Shown: positions 8,901-18,873, counted from the stretch's first letter. The stretch is DNA of 32,429 nt from an uncultured Bacillus sp. (GCF_946478885.1 NZ_CAMLDX010000034.1:1-32429); one strand, 5' to 3'. The notes: generated by a model from the sequence alone, not told the origin. Numbers and translations: made by a program.

Positions 8901-9455
8901 TCATCCTTGTACATTTTCCTTTGCTGGGACAAAACATTCAAACGTAAATTCCTCTTCCGTCATCTCCAACTGCTTCATCGTTTTGCCAAAGGAGGCATGC
9001 TGCATAAATTCTTTAAGATGCGCTTTATTTATTATTATTCCACTAAAATCAAAAAAGAAACGAGCCCCCTGCGGCTGCGGTTCAATGGAAATCATCAAAT
9101 GATTATCGGCATATAGCTGAACCGCTTCATTTAAACATGCAAAAAACCGGCAGATCCACTCCGACATGACCTGATCATCTAGGCCATTGCATTTAGAATC
9201 ATTCACCACTTCAAATTCAAGGTGGAATGAATAGCTGTTCCAATTATGTGTCAGCAATAATCCGGTAAATTGCGGGATATCTAAATTTGATAGTTTTGTT
9301 TCATTCTGCGTTTCGATCACAATTTCCTCAATTATTCTGCGAGCCCGGTCAATTTTATTTAAATCCAAATTTCCTTTTATTAATTGCAATTTGTTTAACC
9401 AGTCATGCCGCACATGACGCAACATGACGACAGTATCCCATTCCTTATTTATCAT
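8901..9455 (-). CDS. spo0B: Sporulation initiation phosphotransferase Spo0B
   Basis: Carries phosphate from Spo0F to Spo0A in the sporulation phosphorelay. Residues 10-60 form the four-helix-bundle hairpin with the phosphorylated histidine H17 in RHDWLNKLQLIKGNL. Residues about 75-180 form the degenerate kinase-like C-terminal domain (RFFFDFSGIIIN). The 184-residue length is close to B. subtilis Spo0B (192). ATG start with GTAGGAG upstream. Encoded between rpmA and obg, the conserved position. Confidence 0.94.
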   Translation of the reverse strand: MINKEWDTVVMLRHVRHDWLNKLQLIKGNLDLNKIDRARRIIEEIVIETQNETKLSNLDIPQFTGLLLTHNWNSYSFHLEFEVVNDSKCNGLDDQVMSEWICRFFACLNEAVQLYADNHLMISIEPQPQGARFFFDFSGIIINKAHLKEFMQHASFGKTMKQLEMTEEEFTFECFVPAKENVQG

Positions 9456-9506
9456 AAAATAATACTCCTACACATATATTTAAGTGCCAGAAGACTACTT
9501 CCTGCT

Positions 9507-9515
9507 AGTATATCA
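9507..9515 (-). promoter_or_regulatory. Candidate -10 box of a spo0B-obg-pheB promoter
   Basis: TGATATACT on the minus strand (9515-9507) resembles a -10 element, about 52 bases upstream of spo0B and downstream of the rpmA terminator. No good -35 hexamer is seen at the usual spacing. The rest of the 240-base gap holds nothing recognisable besides the terminator. Confidence 0.35.
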
Positions 9516-9644
9516 AAAAAGCTTGATTGAGTATGTAATTTGGAGGAAAATAATTGAATTCTTCTTAGTTTAAGGGAATCAATCGCTTCAATGGAACAAT
9601 CGCTTCTCATGTTATTGTAAAATGGGCAAAAACTTTAGTCAAAA

Positions 9645-9687
9645 GAAAACCAAAAAGAAAACTCTAACCCATTCCGGTTAGAGTTTT
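9645..9687 (-). terminator. Terminator of the rplU-prp-rpmA operon
   Basis: A perfect 12-bp stem (aaaactctaacc at 9658-9669 with ggttagagtttt at 9676-9687) and 6-base loop are followed on the minus strand by a T-rich run. It begins 8 bases past the rpmA stop. Confidence 0.9.
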
Positions 9688-9695
9688 CATATCTC

Positions 9696-10001
<306 letters not shown>

Positions 10002-10334
10002 CTACTTTTTGAAGGTTATTGTTATATACTGACCATATTGTTCCTCAATCGATTCTAAGGAAATAACCATCCCCTCGAGTAAGATTTGGATTTTTTCCTG
10101 AATAGATTCCGGGAGACTTTCCGGAATCGAACAGCGCAGGAAACCGTCTTTTCCTTGCTCGATTTTGGGTGTTACACCTGTTAACTCATGAATGGCATTA
10201 ATGGTTCCAAAGGACACGGCAGAAGCTCCTGCACAGACAATGTCTTGACCCTTCTCGGCAAATAAAGCATGTCCGCTCATGGAAAACGATTGAATAGAAC
10301 CTGTTTTTTTACGATAAATCGTAATATTAATCAT
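10002..10334 (-). CDS. prp: Ribosomal-processing cysteine protease Prp (YsxB)
   Basis: Cleaves the N-terminal extension of L27 before or during ribosome assembly. The 110 residues show the catalytic pair H22 (SGHALFAEKGQD) and C34 (IVCAGASAVSFG). It lies between rplU and rpmA, 12 bases from each flanking gene, as in other Firmicutes whose L27 has the extension. The substrate's LQFFAS motif is intact. Confidence 0.93.
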   Translation of the reverse strand: MINITIYRKKTGSIQSFSMSGHALFAEKGQDIVCAGASAVSFGTINAIHELTGVTPKIEQGKDGFLRCSIPESLPESIQEKIQILLEGMVISLESIEEQYGQYITITFKK

Positions 10335-10346
10335 TGCTGCTCAGCC

Positions 10347-10655
10347 TTATGCGTTGATTTTTTCGATAACAACTTTAGTGTATGGCTGACGATGACCTTG
10401 CTTTTTGTGGTAGTTTTTCTTTGCTTTATATTTGAAAACAATGACCTTTTTAGCCTTACCATTTTTTTCAACTTTTGCTGTAACAGTAGCACCTTCAACC
10501 ACTGGGCTTCCTACTTTTACATTTTCACCGCCGACAAAAAGAACTTTATCAAAAGTAACTGTATCGCCTGCTTCAGCATTCAGCTTTTCAATGTAGATCG
10601 CTTGACCTTCTTCTACCTTTACTTGCTTACCGCCTGTTTCGATAATTGCGTACAT
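10347..10655 (-). CDS. rplU: 50S ribosomal protein L21
   Basis: The 102 residues start [17 protein letters not shown] and end with the conserved RNA-binding tail [17 protein letters not shown]. The frame is open 150 bases further upstream, but that part is the L21 leader. The ATG at 10655 has AGGAGGTGC just before it and fits the family length. First gene of rplU-prp-rpmA. Confidence 0.97.
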   Translation of the reverse strand: MYAIIETGGKQVKVEEGQAIYIEKLNAEAGDTVTFDKVLFVGGENVKVGSPVVEGATVTAKVEKNGKAKKVIVFKYKAKKNYHKKQGHRQPYTKVVIEKINA

Positions 10656-10659
10656 AACT

Positions 10660-10760
10660 GCACCTCCTCCTAAACTAAGACTCGCCAATCGCAGGTGAAT
10701 TGCCTGAAAGCAACTACTTAAAAACCTGTTCCGAGCGGTTGTAGCACGGGTGCTACAAAC
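10660..10760 (-). promoter_or_regulatory. Ribosomal protein L21 leader
   Basis: The untranslated region upstream of rplU contains a tight perfect hairpin (TTGTAGCAC with GTGCTACAA, 10739-10758), then CAGG...CCTG and other paired segments up to the ribosome binding site. In Bacillus a conserved L21 leader occurs at this position and is thought to control the operon by L21 feedback. The call rests on position plus visible hairpins. Confidence 0.65.
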
Positions 10761-10771
10761 ATAACATAAAA

Positions 10772-10801
10772 ATACTACCATAAAGAGAAATTGTCTGTCA
10801 A
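10772..10801 (-). promoter_or_regulatory. Sigma-A promoter of rplU-prp-rpmA
   Basis: On the minus strand a perfect TTGACA (10801-10796), an 18-base spacer and TAGTAT (10777-10772) lie directly upstream of the L21 leader. Confidence 0.65.
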
Positions 10802-10818
10802 TCATATTTTTCCAAACA

Positions 10819-12258
10819 TCAATGTAGCTGTAGGATATGGTAGTATGGCCGGTCAGAAGGTTTTACCTGAAAACAGATGGAACAAGCTAAGGATTCTTCT
10901 ATCCTTCTTTGATGAAAACCTTGATTGCCGCAAAATATTTTTTTCACTTCCTCGGTCGTTTCAATGATGACCTCGCTAAGATCTCCGCTGCGGAATTCAA
11001 ATAATTCCCGTTCAAGGCGGAAGGCGATTGTTTCGGGACTTGGAATACGGCCTGTGCCTTCACAGACCGGACATCTGCTAAGCATCGCTTCTGAAATCGA
11101 TACCTTTGTCTTTTTCCGCGTCAATTGCAATATTCCGAGTGAGGTAAAGCCGATTAAGTTTGTCCGGCGCTGATCCTTCCTTAATTCTTGCTCCATTTTT
11201 TGCAGTACTTGTTTTCTTTCCTGTTCCTCTCTCATGTCGATAAAATCAATTAAAATGATTCCTGCTAAATCACGGAGTCTGATCTGTCTCGCCGCTTCCT
11301 CAGCAGCCATCAGGTTTGTTTTCAGCACCGTGTTTGCCAAATCCTGTGTTCCGGAATATTTCCCGGTATTCACATCGATAACCGTTAAGGCCTCTTCCTC
11401 ATCAATAACCAAATACGCCCCTTTATCAAGCCAAACAATCCGCCTTAAGACCCGTTCAAGTTCGCTCTCTAACCGATAGAGCGAGAAAATATTTTCCTTT
11501 CCCGTGTAAAGGCTGATTGTCAAAGCAGGAAAGACCTGTTGGAGTTTTTCCAATATGCCGCGGTCATCTGTGATAACTTCAATCTGCTCAATTGCCTGTG
11601 TGATTTCTTCGCGCAATGCCGCGAGAAACATATCACGTTCAAAAAGTTTTGCCGGTTTTTTCAGCATCTGAGCCTGACGCTCAAACTGTTGATATTCCAT
11701 TCTCAATTCTGCCAGTTCCTGCTCAATCTCAAGCGCTGAAGCCGATTCACTGGACGTACGGAAAAGTAGCCCCTCTTCCGGCTGTTTAATATCATATCCG
11801 TAATGACGCCAATTTTCCCGTATGTCCTGCTGGAGAATTTTTTTCGATATAGCCACATATTTTCCTTTCGGCATATAGACGAGATGCTCGCCAGAGAGTT
11901 CAATAATCCCTGTCAATCTCGGTCCCTTTGTTCCAGTCGCATCCTTTTCTACCTGAACCAGAATCCTTTCCCCCTGGTGCACATAGGAGGAAATGCTGCG
12001 CTTTTCCTTGACAGCCTTGTCATCCTTTGCCAATACAAAGGACGACAGCTTATCCCGGTGAAGAAAACCGTTTTTCCCTTCTCCTATGTCTACGAAAGCA
12101 GCATTCATTCCTGGAAGCACCTTCGTGACGGTCCCAAAATACACATTACCAACAAGAGACTCGTGCCTTGGCTGCCTGACAAAGAGTTTTTCGACCTTGT
12201 CTCCGTTCAAAAGGGCATAACGTTTCTCTCTTGTTAACCCATTAATAATTAATTTCAT
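10819..12258 (-). CDS. rng: Ribonuclease G (RNase E/G family)
   Basis: Endoribonuclease for rRNA processing and mRNA decay. The 479 residues start [20 protein letters not shown]. They contain an S1 domain (about 35-125, [20 protein letters not shown]), an RNase-H-like region, a DNase I-like catalytic domain with the Mg-binding D295 (VIDVNTGK) and D338 (LIDFIDM), and the zinc-link C396-x2-C399 (CPVCEGTG). These match E. coli RNase E D303/D346. The ATG at 12258 fits the family start better than the open frame up to 12318. B. subtilis lacks this gene (it relies on RNase Y and J), but some other Bacillaceae carry it between spoIVFB and rplU. Confidence 0.92.
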   Translation of the reverse strand: MKLIINGLTREKRYALLNGDKVEKLFVRQPRHESLVGNVYFGTVTKVLPGMNAAFVDIGEGKNGFLHRDKLSSFVLAKDDKAVKEKRSISSYVHQGERILVQVEKDATGTKGPRLTGIIELSGEHLVYMPKGKYVAISKKILQQDIRENWRHYGYDIKQPEEGLLFRTSSESASALEIEQELAELRMEYQQFERQAQMLKKPAKLFERDMFLAALREEITQAIEQIEVITDDRGILEKLQQVFPALTISLYTGKENIFSLYRLESELERVLRRIVWLDKGAYLVIDEEEALTVIDVNTGKYSGTQDLANTVLKTNLMAAEEAARQIRLRDLAGIILIDFIDMREEQERKQVLQKMEQELRKDQRRTNLIGFTSLGILQLTRKKTKVSISEAMLSRCPVCEGTGRIPSPETIAFRLERELFEFRSGDLSEVIIETTEEVKKIFCGNQGFHQRRIEESLACSICFQVKPSDRPYYHILQLH

Positions 12259-12352
12259 CCAACCTATTTCCTCGCTTTTCCCATGAAAAAATGAGTGAAA
12301 AGATCGGTTTCCACTCACGATTCCAAATACTATCCATTTTTATTATCGCTAT

Positions 12353-13219
12353 TTAATAGGGATAAAGCAACTCTCCAATTTTGGCCGATAGCATCTTTTC
12401 CGTAAAATAAGCATGGAGGATTTCATTTTCATCCAGTTGAAACGATTCATGATCTTCCCTTTCAATAATGATTAAATGCTTATAGCCGCGCTGGAAGCGT
12501 TGTAAAACACGAAGAATAGATTCATCTTCTGAAACATGAATCTGCTTTAAAACCTGGAAATCTATCTTCTTCCCATAATATCTCTCTAATAAAAAACGAA
12601 CAAATACATAACGGCTTTGCTTCCATTCGTAATAAAGAGAAAAGGATAGAAAGCCAATGATGATGAGTATATTTAAATTAAAGGGCTGCAGCGCAACAAC
12701 AATAATAGTAAAGAGCAGCAAACTGATTGCTGAGATCAGCATGGTCCGGCGATGGGCCAGCGGAAAAGATTCCTTCAAGGATCTCCAAAGATAGAGTAGC
12801 TTTCCCCCGTCCAGCGGCCAAATTGGCAAGAGATTGAAGATTAATACCATGATGTTAAACTCGATAAATGTCTGATAAAGAGCATTAGGCACCCATGATA
12901 ACTGATGAAAAAGAAATGCAACTCCCATCAACCATATATGCTGCAAGGGACCGGCCAGAATTACAATCGTTTCTTCCTTAATTGGTCGATTTCCATGTTC
13001 ATCCATTTCCGCAACTCCGCCGAATGGAAGCAGAAAAATTCTTTTGATTCGCCATGATAAATGCGCAGCAGCAAATGCATGTCCAAGTTCGTGAATAGTG
13101 ACAATGATTAAAAAAAGTGAAAGTTCAATAAAATGACCAGTCAAAATCGCAAAAGCAATCACAAGCCAGAGCAACGGATGAATTTGAATACAGGATAATA
13201 CCTTTAATGCCCTCATCAA
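12353..13219 (-). CDS. spoIVFB: SpoIVFB intramembrane metalloprotease (pro-sigma-K processing)
   Basis: Site-2-type membrane protease in the outer forespore membrane that cleaves pro-sigma-K in the mother cell. The 288 residues have several hydrophobic segments, the zinc motif H43-E44-x2-H47 (IHELGHAFA) and D137 in LLPIWPLDGGKLL. These positions are identical to those in B. subtilis SpoIVFB. The C-terminal CBS-like cytosolic domain (about 200-288) ends LDENEILHAYF. The gene overlaps spoIVFA by 4 bases. Confidence 0.96.
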   Translation of the reverse strand: MMRALKVLSCIQIHPLLWLVIAFAILTGHFIELSLFLIIVTIHELGHAFAAAHLSWRIKRIFLLPFGGVAEMDEHGNRPIKEETIVILAGPLQHIWLMGVAFLFHQLSWVPNALYQTFIEFNIMVLIFNLLPIWPLDGGKLLYLWRSLKESFPLAHRRTMLISAISLLLFTIIVVALQPFNLNILIIIGFLSFSLYYEWKQSRYVFVRFLLERYYGKKIDFQVLKQIHVSEDESILRVLQRFQRGYKHLIIIEREDHESFQLDENEILHAYFTEKMLSAKIGELLYPY

Positions 13220-14007
13220 TTGGAATCACCTGGACTCGGTTGTATCACCTGACCGGGATCAACAAATTTCTCCCCCTCTTTAATGGCAAAATAAAAAGAA
13301 CCATGGGTGCTATTTTCAGGAGTGGTAGCTTTTCCAACATGGGCGCCTTTTTCCACATATTCATATAAACTGACATCAATGCTGCTTAAATTTCCATACC
13401 ACGATTCACTTTTATCAGCATGCTGAATCACGACGGCATTCCCGAACCCTTCCTTCTCTCCAACAAACGAAACAAACCCTCCGTTCATTGCTTCCACAGG
13501 TGCATCCTTGGCAATTTCAATCGTGATTCTCTGACCATTTTCACCGAACTCCTCCAGGATTTTTCCCGATGCAGGCAAAGCGTATTGAATATCGTTCATA
13601 ATTTCCTTCTGCTTGTTGCTGTTAGTAGATGGTAACAAAGCTAGTTGTTCTCCAAAGGTACTTTCATACCATTCAGAAACCGCAGCAAATTGAAAATCCT
13701 CTTCCATCGATTTGGCTACAAACTCTCTTGCCCCATCAAGTACCGGTGATTGGTTACGATAGATAATCGCAATGATTAAGACGAGGCAAGCCGATGCAAG
13801 CAATTTGAAAATCCAAACCTCTTTGCGAAACAACGGGTGGCTTTCTTCCTCAATCGGACCGCTTTCAAATGATTCGTGGTTCTGAAATCCATAGCGTTCC
13901 TCATCCTCAGTCCACGGGAGTCTTGTCTCCATTTGCTTTGTCATCCGCTCACGATCTTTTTTTCGTTTTTCGATCCTTTTTCGAATATCATCCCTTCTTG
14001 CATGCAT
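13216..14007 (-). CDS. spoIVFA: SpoIVFA, inhibitor/anchor of SpoIVFB
   Basis: Holds SpoIVFB inactive together with BofA until the SpoIVB signal arrives from the forespore. From the ATG at 14007 (GGGAG at good spacing; MHARRDDIRKRIEKRKK matches the family) the protein is 263 residues. It has a charged cytosolic N-terminus, one membrane segment (LLASACLVLIIAIIY, about residues 69-85) and a C-terminal LytM/M23-like domain (about 145-255, NGGFVSFVGEKEGFGNAVVI). An in-frame ATG at 14022 is a less likely start. First gene of a sigma-E operon with spoIVFB. Confidence 0.93.
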   Translation of the reverse strand: MHARRDDIRKRIEKRKKDRERMTKQMETRLPWTEDEERYGFQNHESFESGPIEEESHPLFRKEVWIFKLLASACLVLIIAIIYRNQSPVLDGAREFVAKSMEEDFQFAAVSEWYESTFGEQLALLPSTNSNKQKEIMNDIQYALPASGKILEEFGENGQRITIEIAKDAPVEAMNGGFVSFVGEKEGFGNAVVIQHADKSESWYGNLSSIDVSLYEYVEKGAHVGKATTPENSTHGSFYFAIKEGEKFVDPGQVIQPSPGDSN

Positions 14008-14046
14008 GTATTCTCCCACCATTCTTTACACCATAATAGTAGTACA

Positions 14047-14075
14047 AGTGTATGTCCCATGGATTTGGAATATGA
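14047..14075 (-). promoter_or_regulatory. Sigma-E promoter of spoIVFA-spoIVFB
   Basis: On the minus strand TCATATT (14075-14069), a 14-base spacer and CATACACT (14054-14047) match the sigma-E consensus very well. It lies 40 bases upstream of the start codon. The spoIVF operon of B. subtilis is sigma-E dependent. Confidence 0.85.
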
Positions 14076-14089
14076 CTTAAGCAGAACAT

Positions 14090-14116
14090 AAAAAAGCCGG
14101 AGACAACGGTCCCCGG
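14090..14116 (-). terminator. Terminator of minC-minD
   Basis: An 8-bp stem with one G-U pair (14097-14104 with 14109-14116), a CGTT loop and a T run on the minus strand, starting one base past the minD stop codon. Confidence 0.85.
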
Positions 14117-14117
14117 G

Positions 14118-14921
14118 TTATTTTCCGCCAAAAAATCTTTTCAATTTTGAGAATACGCCTTTTGATTCTTCATCTAAAGGCTGGAGCGGGATCGATTCAC
14201 CTAAAATACGTCTGGCAATATTCCTGTATGCAATACTTGCCCGACTATTAGGATTAAAAGCAATCGGTACACCGCTGCTCGATGCCTTAATAACCTCCTC
14301 ATCATCTACCACAATTCCAAGTAATTCAATCGATAAATGATCAGTGACATCATCTACACTCCACATATCGCCTTCTCTCATCATGTGGCTCCGAATTCTA
14401 TTAATAATCAGTCTAGGAGATTCAATATTCTCCTCTTTCTCAAGCAATCCAATAATTCGATCGGCATCTCTCACTGCAGGAGCCTCAGGCGTTGTAACAA
14501 CAATCGCTTTATCAGCACCGGCTACAGCATTTTTATACCCCTGTTCTATCCCGGCAGGACAGTCAATAATAATATAATCATAGTCTTGTTTTAAGCTATT
14601 GACCAACGTTTTCATTTGTTCAGCCGTGACAGATGTTTTATCACTTGTTTGGGCAGCAGGGAGAAGAAATAGGAGATCTTCAAATCGCTTATCCTTAACT
14701 AGTGCCTGATGTAATTTACATCGTCCTTCAACGACATCCACAAGATCATAGATAATTCGATTTTCAAGTCCCATGACAACATCAAGGTTTCGCAGACCGA
14801 TATCAGTGTCCACTAAACATACACGTTTTCCTTGAAGTGCCAATGCTGTTCCAATGTTTGCGGAGGTGGTTGTTTTTCCAACTCCTCCTTTCCCGGATGT
14901 TATGACTATCGCCTCTCCCAT
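14118..14921 (-). CDS. minD: Septum site-determining ATPase MinD
   Basis: ParA/MinD-type ATPase that recruits MinC to the membrane to block division at the poles. The 267 residues have the deviant Walker A KGGVGKTTTS (about residues 11-20), the switch motif VDTDIGLRNLDVVMGL, Walker B YIIIDCPAGIEQG, and a C-terminal amphipathic membrane-targeting helix (FSKLKRFFGGK). One base separates it from minC. Confidence 0.97.
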   Translation of the reverse strand: MGEAIVITSGKGGVGKTTTSANIGTALALQGKRVCLVDTDIGLRNLDVVMGLENRIIYDLVDVVEGRCKLHQALVKDKRFEDLLFLLPAAQTSDKTSVTAEQMKTLVNSLKQDYDYIIIDCPAGIEQGYKNAVAGADKAIVVTTPEAPAVRDADRIIGLLEKEENIESPRLIINRIRSHMMREGDMWSVDDVTDHLSIELLGIVVDDEEVIKASSSGVPIAFNPNSRASIAYRNIARRILGESIPLQPLDEESKGVFSKLKRFFGGK

Positions 14922-14922
14922 C

Positions 14923-15603
14923 CTAAAGGCCCCCTTCCAATTTCGTTAAATTCGGTCTAAGCTGCATTAAAACTTGCAATCTATCAATTATAATTTGATT
15001 GTTCTCATCTATGTATGCACATTCCATTTCCCGTTTTTCCTGTTCTTTATCGAAATCAGGGGCACGGTTTATATACTCGGCAATGCGTATTTGTGAAGGG
15101 ATCATGATGGCTGCAGCAACAACTGCTTCTTTATTGCCGTTACAGCCTGCATGGGCAACCCCCTTTAAAGCTCCCATGACAAAAATATTACCTCCTGCCA
15201 TAATGGTTCCTCCCGGGTTTACATCACCGATTAAAAGGAGATCACCCGGCACCTTTATTACTTGTCCTGAACGAACAATCTTTGTAAGCGAAACGATCTC
15301 TTGCTCTTCTTTCATTTTCACGGCTTCTTCTACCGTCATGACACTGGAATCCATGCTGTCTACAATAAAATTCTTTTTTTGTCTGATAATCTCCATTATT
15401 TCTTCTTTTTGTTCTTCTGATAAATAACGGTAACCCGCTTGAACCTTGACTTTTAACAGCTGTTCCGCATCCTGGGTCCGAGCCGTTTCCGACAATTTCA
15501 TTTGAAGCTCTCTTTTTAACTCATCATAGGAACAGAGATGATCAAGATGTAAGGTTAGACCATCCTTCGTTCCTTTGATCGTTACATTTTGATTTTTTAT
15601 CAT
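14923..15603 (-). CDS. minC: Septum site-determining protein MinC
   Basis: FtsZ polymerisation inhibitor. The 226 residues have an N-terminal FtsZ-binding domain (1-100) and a C-terminal beta-helix domain (about 110-215) with the conserved IRSGQ-like segment [20 protein letters not shown] and [18 protein letters not shown]. Forms copolymers with MinD, encoded directly downstream. Confidence 0.95.
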   Translation of the reverse strand: MIKNQNVTIKGTKDGLTLHLDHLCSYDELKRELQMKLSETARTQDAEQLLKVKVQAGYRYLSEEQKEEIMEIIRQKKNFIVDSMDSSVMTVEEAVKMKEEQEIVSLTKIVRSGQVIKVPGDLLLIGDVNPGGTIMAGGNIFVMGALKGVAHAGCNGNKEAVVAAAIMIPSQIRIAEYINRAPDFDKEQEKREMECAYIDENNQIIIDRLQVLMQLRPNLTKLEGGL

Positions 15604-15684
15604 TACAAGTATTTCACCTCAATCCGGGCACTTTCCAATCTTAGTTATTAAAAAGATCGATATCGACAATAAATTCCTTCAATT

Positions 15685-15693
15685 ATTATACCA
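15685..15693 (-). promoter_or_regulatory. Extended -10 promoter upstream of minC
   Basis: TGGTATAAT on the minus strand (15693-15685) is an extended -10 box 82 bases upstream of minC; the -35 region is weak. The mreD terminator just upstream means minCD needs its own promoter here. Confidence 0.55.
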
Positions 15694-15841
15694 TTTACAT
15701 CATTTCGTACCATATTTTTCATGAAACGTTATCATCCTATAGAAAAAACCGCTGTAATACTTCGACAAAAATCGTTCAAATTCCTTTTTCTTAAAATGGC
15801 TCAACCATACAATCTCTATATTTTCACACTGCCATGAACAT

Positions 15842-15882
15842 AAAAAAGGAAACGACTAAAGCAGCACGGCCTTAATCGTTTC
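15842..15882 (-). terminator. Terminator of mreB-mreC-mreD
   Basis: An 11-bp stem with one G-U pair (15849-15859 with 15872-15882) overlaps the mreD stop codon and is followed by a T run on the minus strand. Confidence 0.85.
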
Positions 15883-16390
15883 TTAAAGCTTCCGCAAAAT
15901 TCTCCAAGTATTTTTTCAGCGGGTAAGCAATTATGATGATGAAGATAAAGTTAAATAATAAAGTTGGCCATAGACGCATATCAAGATAGTCAGAAAAGCC
16001 CATATCTGTCAGTTGAATAAGAAAATTCATTTCGTATACGCCTAATTCCAAAAGAGACACCCCAAATAACACCACAACGGAGGAGACAAGAATATTGGAC
16101 TGCAGAATTTTCATGATCCATGCGATGATATAAGCTATTAGCGGAATCATAAATAAATAAATGCCGATGATTTCGGTATATACGATATCAAAAAGCAAAC
16201 CGAAAATAAATCCGTACAGGATACCACGCTTCCTGTCGACATAAATCGTAACAAAGAGAATCAAAATCATTAAAAAATGTGGCACGATAATCCACTTGCT
16301 GCGAAAAAGATCGGCTGGCCATAATTCAATAAATAGGCTTTCGAGGAGAAAGCCAAAAAAAATTAAAGCAGGAAGAAGGAATTTTTTCAC
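15872..16390 (-). CDS. mreD: Rod shape-determining membrane protein MreD
   Basis: The 172 residues are almost entirely hydrophobic, with about five to six membrane segments and the family-typical charged loop VDRKRGILYGFIFGLLFDI. Works with MreC and MreB in the elongasome. Its start overlaps the mreC stop by 4 bases, indicating coupled translation. Confidence 0.92.
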   Translation of the reverse strand: MKKFLLPALIFFGFLLESLFIELWPADLFRSKWIIVPHFLMILILFVTIYVDRKRGILYGFIFGLLFDIVYTEIIGIYLFMIPLIAYIIAWIMKILQSNILVSSVVVLFGVSLLELGVYEMNFLIQLTDMGFSDYLDMRLWPTLLFNFIFIIIIAYPLKKYLENFAEALRND

Positions 16391-17268
16391 TTTTCCTCCT
16401 CCTCTTCCCCACCCATCATATCAAGTACTTCAGGCTGTGTCATTTCGCGTTTGACGACCATAACATGCTCAATGTCATAAAAATCCGCACCAGGTTTTAC
16501 ATAAGCCATTTGCGTTAAGCCGTACTCATCTGGAACGACCTCTTCCACCTTGCCGATCATTAACCCTGAAGGAAACACCCCGCCAAGACCTGATGTTTGA
16601 ACAGTTTGACCTTTTTCAACTTTCGCTTCATAAGGAATTCGCTTCATAAGAAGCATTTTTTTCTTTTGATCATAGCCTTCGATTTGGCCGAAGACCGCCT
16701 CTCCTAAGATTTCCACTGAAACCCGGTTTGAAACATCAGTAGAGCTTAACAGCTGGACCGTTGATGTAAATTGACGGCTGTTTTTCACCTTGCCAATTAG
16801 GCCGGTTGAGGTAATAACCGCCATTTCACTCTCAATTCCATCAGTAGAACCCTTATTAATAATCAACAGTTCATCCCAGCGATCCGGATTACGACCGATG
16901 ACCGTTGCCTGAATCGGTTCATAATCGTTTAAGGCTTTCTTTTTATCTAATATGTCACGAAGCTCTTTGTTATCCTTTGTTAAGCTTTGAACCTTTGCTT
17001 CAAGCTGTGCAAATTCATTTAGCTTTGCTTTTAATTGTTTATTTTCTTCGTATGTATTTTGCAAGTCGCTGATATTTTCAAAAAAACCGGCAATGTAATG
17101 CGCCGGTCTTGACACAAGGGTTTGAGCTAGGCCGGTCGTATCTTTAACGAATTGCTCCGGCCAAGTCAACTCTTTACGTTCTTTAAGTGAAAACCCTATT
17201 AATGCCACGAGAATAATAATGCTAACAAGCAAAATAATCAGACGTTTGTTCAAAAAGAACTGTGGCAT
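16387..17268 (-). CDS. mreC: Rod shape-determining protein MreC
   Basis: Bitopic elongasome protein of 293 residues. It has an N-terminal membrane helix (about 9-27), a coiled coil (about 65-112, NEFAQLEAKVQSLTKDNKEL), and two beta-barrel domains with VIGRNPDRWDELLIINKGS and SSTDVSNRVSVEI. The extreme C-terminus is very acidic (GGEEEEEK). Located 22 bases after mreB. Confidence 0.95.
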   Translation of the reverse strand: MPQFFLNKRLIILLVSIIILVALIGFSLKERKELTWPEQFVKDTTGLAQTLVSRPAHYIAGFFENISDLQNTYEENKQLKAKLNEFAQLEAKVQSLTKDNKELRDILDKKKALNDYEPIQATVIGRNPDRWDELLIINKGSTDGIESEMAVITSTGLIGKVKNSRQFTSTVQLLSSTDVSNRVSVEILGEAVFGQIEGYDQKKKMLLMKRIPYEAKVEKGQTVQTSGLGGVFPSGLMIGKVEEVVPDEYGLTQMAYVKPGADFYDIEHVMVVKREMTQPEVLDMMGGEEEEEK

Positions 17269-17290
17269 TTACTACACCTCTATATTCAGC

Positions 17291-18313
17291 TTAGCGAGAA
17301 TTTCGCGCTTTATTTTTAAACAAATGAATGTGTTCAAGTGCTTTTCCTGTTCCGATTGCCACACAATCAAGCGGATTTTCGGCAATGAGGACAGGCATTT
17401 TCGTTTCTTCACTAATCACTTTGTCTAAGTTTCGTAAAAGGGCTCCTCCACCGGTCAGTACAATACCACGGTCCATGATATCAGCTGCCAGTTCTGGAGG
17501 AGTTCTCTCCAAAGTTTGTTTAACGGCATCCACAATGGCGTACACTGTATCACGTAAAGCCGTGGAGATTTCTTTTGCCGTAATTTCAATCGTTTTTGGA
17601 AGTCCGGTTAATAGATCACGACCGCGAATTTCCATATTTTCAATATCATCGGCATCACCGGCCGAGCCGATTTCCATCTTAATAATTTCAGATGTCCGAT
17701 CTCCGATCATAAGATTATACGTCTTGCGGATATAACTCACAATGGCATCATCCATCTCATCACCAGCAATACGAATCGATTGGCTGGTCACGATGCCACC
17801 AAGAGAAATAATTGCCACTTCTGTCGTTCCGCCGCCAATATCTACGACCATGCTACCCGTTGGTTCCCAAACAGGGAGATTAGCCCCAATCGCTGCAGCG
17901 AAGGGCTCCTCAATCGTATAAGCATCACGCGCTCCAGCCTGACGCGTTGCATCGATGACCGCTCTTTCTTCAACTGCCGTAATGCCTGAAGGCACACAAA
18001 CCATAACATACGGTTTTCCTGAGAAAAGTCCTTTTGTTTTCAATGCTTCGTTAATGTAATATTTCATCATTACTGCCGTTGTTTCATAATCAGCAATCAC
18101 TCCATCCTTCATAGGGCGGAGTGCCACCACATTTCCTGGCGTACGTCCAATCATATTTTTCGCATCATTTCCAACCGCAACAATCGTTTTTGTATCTTTT
18201 TGGATCGCTACGACAGAAGGCTCCCGTACAACGATTCCTTTTCCTTTAACATACACAAGTGTATTTGCAGTACCCAGATCTATTCCAAGATCTCTAGTGC
18301 CTAATCCAAACAT
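17291..18313 (-). CDS. mreB: Actin-like cell shape protein MreB
   Basis: The 340 residues start [20 protein letters not shown]. The actin-fold nucleotide motifs are present: DLGTAN (phosphate 1), [14 protein letters not shown] (phosphate 2) and [15 protein letters not shown] (adenosine). Guides lateral wall synthesis. The ATG at 18313 is preceded by GGGAGA and fits the family; the frame is open up to 18394 but that extension has no family resemblance. Confidence 0.97.
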   Translation of the reverse strand: MFGLGTRDLGIDLGTANTLVYVKGKGIVVREPSVVAIQKDTKTIVAVGNDAKNMIGRTPGNVVALRPMKDGVIADYETTAVMMKYYINEALKTKGLFSGKPYVMVCVPSGITAVEERAVIDATRQAGARDAYTIEEPFAAAIGANLPVWEPTGSMVVDIGGGTTEVAIISLGGIVTSQSIRIAGDEMDDAIVSYIRKTYNLMIGDRTSEIIKMEIGSAGDADDIENMEIRGRDLLTGLPKTIEITAKEISTALRDTVYAIVDAVKQTLERTPPELAADIMDRGIVLTGGGALLRNLDKVISEETKMPVLIAENPLDCVAIGTGKALEHIHLFKNKARNSR

Positions 18314-18671
18314 GGTTGTATCTCCCTTTCTCCAAACAAGATCCATCACTTTCAAATATGGTCCATTTATCCTTTTATTTCCGTAACGCTTCATCCTTCA
18401 TTATTGTTAAAAGAAACCCTGTCTTGTATACACATTAGTTTCAAGGAATAGATGTTTCATCCTTCGACAGGGAACTCCCCAATATATCTTTTAAAAGCTT
18501 AACGAAATAAGAAAACACCGTTCGTTGAAGTATCTTTCGTCCTTTAATTTTTATTCACAGACAATATGCATCTTCGGCAATCCTGATTGTTCAATCTTTA
18601 GCAAAATAAGACAATAGACAATAAAAAATCACAAACTATATTATAGACTAACATGCAAGAAAATCATAGTG
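18314..18671 (-). other. radC-mreB intergenic region, 358 bases
   Basis: No gene was recognised. A TATAAT on the minus strand (18645-18640) could be the -10 of an mreB promoter, but its -35 (TATGAT at 17-base spacing) is poor and the leader would be over 320 bases. No radC terminator hairpin is evident, so mreB may be partly read from radC. Confidence 0.35.
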
Positions 18672-18812
18672 TTATAAATACCCTTTCTCCTTCAAACTGA
18701 CAAATTTATTTTCGCCAATGATGAGATGATCGAGTAATTCGATACCTATAATCTTCCCGCATTCGCTTAATCTCTTGGTTACTTCAATGTCCTCATGGCT
18801 TGGTGAGGGGTC
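18672..18812 (-). CDS. radC: RadC, exon 3 (C-terminal 46 residues)
   Basis: Reads [18 protein letters not shown] at its start and ends [10 protein letters not shown], collinear with the end of B. subtilis RadC. It supplies the serine and aspartate of the JAMM metal motif (HxHPx6SxxD), whose two histidines are in exon 2. It begins in phase 0 exactly after the TACCCTAC 3' end of intron 2. It has no start codon or ribosome site of its own and is only expressed by splicing. Confidence 0.9.
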   Translation of the reverse strand, partial: DPSPSHEDIEVTKRLSECGKIIGIELLDHLIIGENKFVSLKEKGYL

Positions 18813-18873
18813 GTAGGGTAGGAGCCGTACGCCTTACTTTGTTCCCAAAGCAGATTTTACAATTCCCCCCTCA

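Noticed and set aside
10656..10805. Upstream extension of the L21 reading frame
   Set aside because: The sequence is the promoter and structured L21 leader; L21 proteins start at MYAII, where there is a perfect ribosome site.
18314..18394. N-terminal extension of MreB to 18394
   Set aside because: The 27 extra residues have no family counterpart and cover the GGGAGA ribosome site used by the ATG at 18313.
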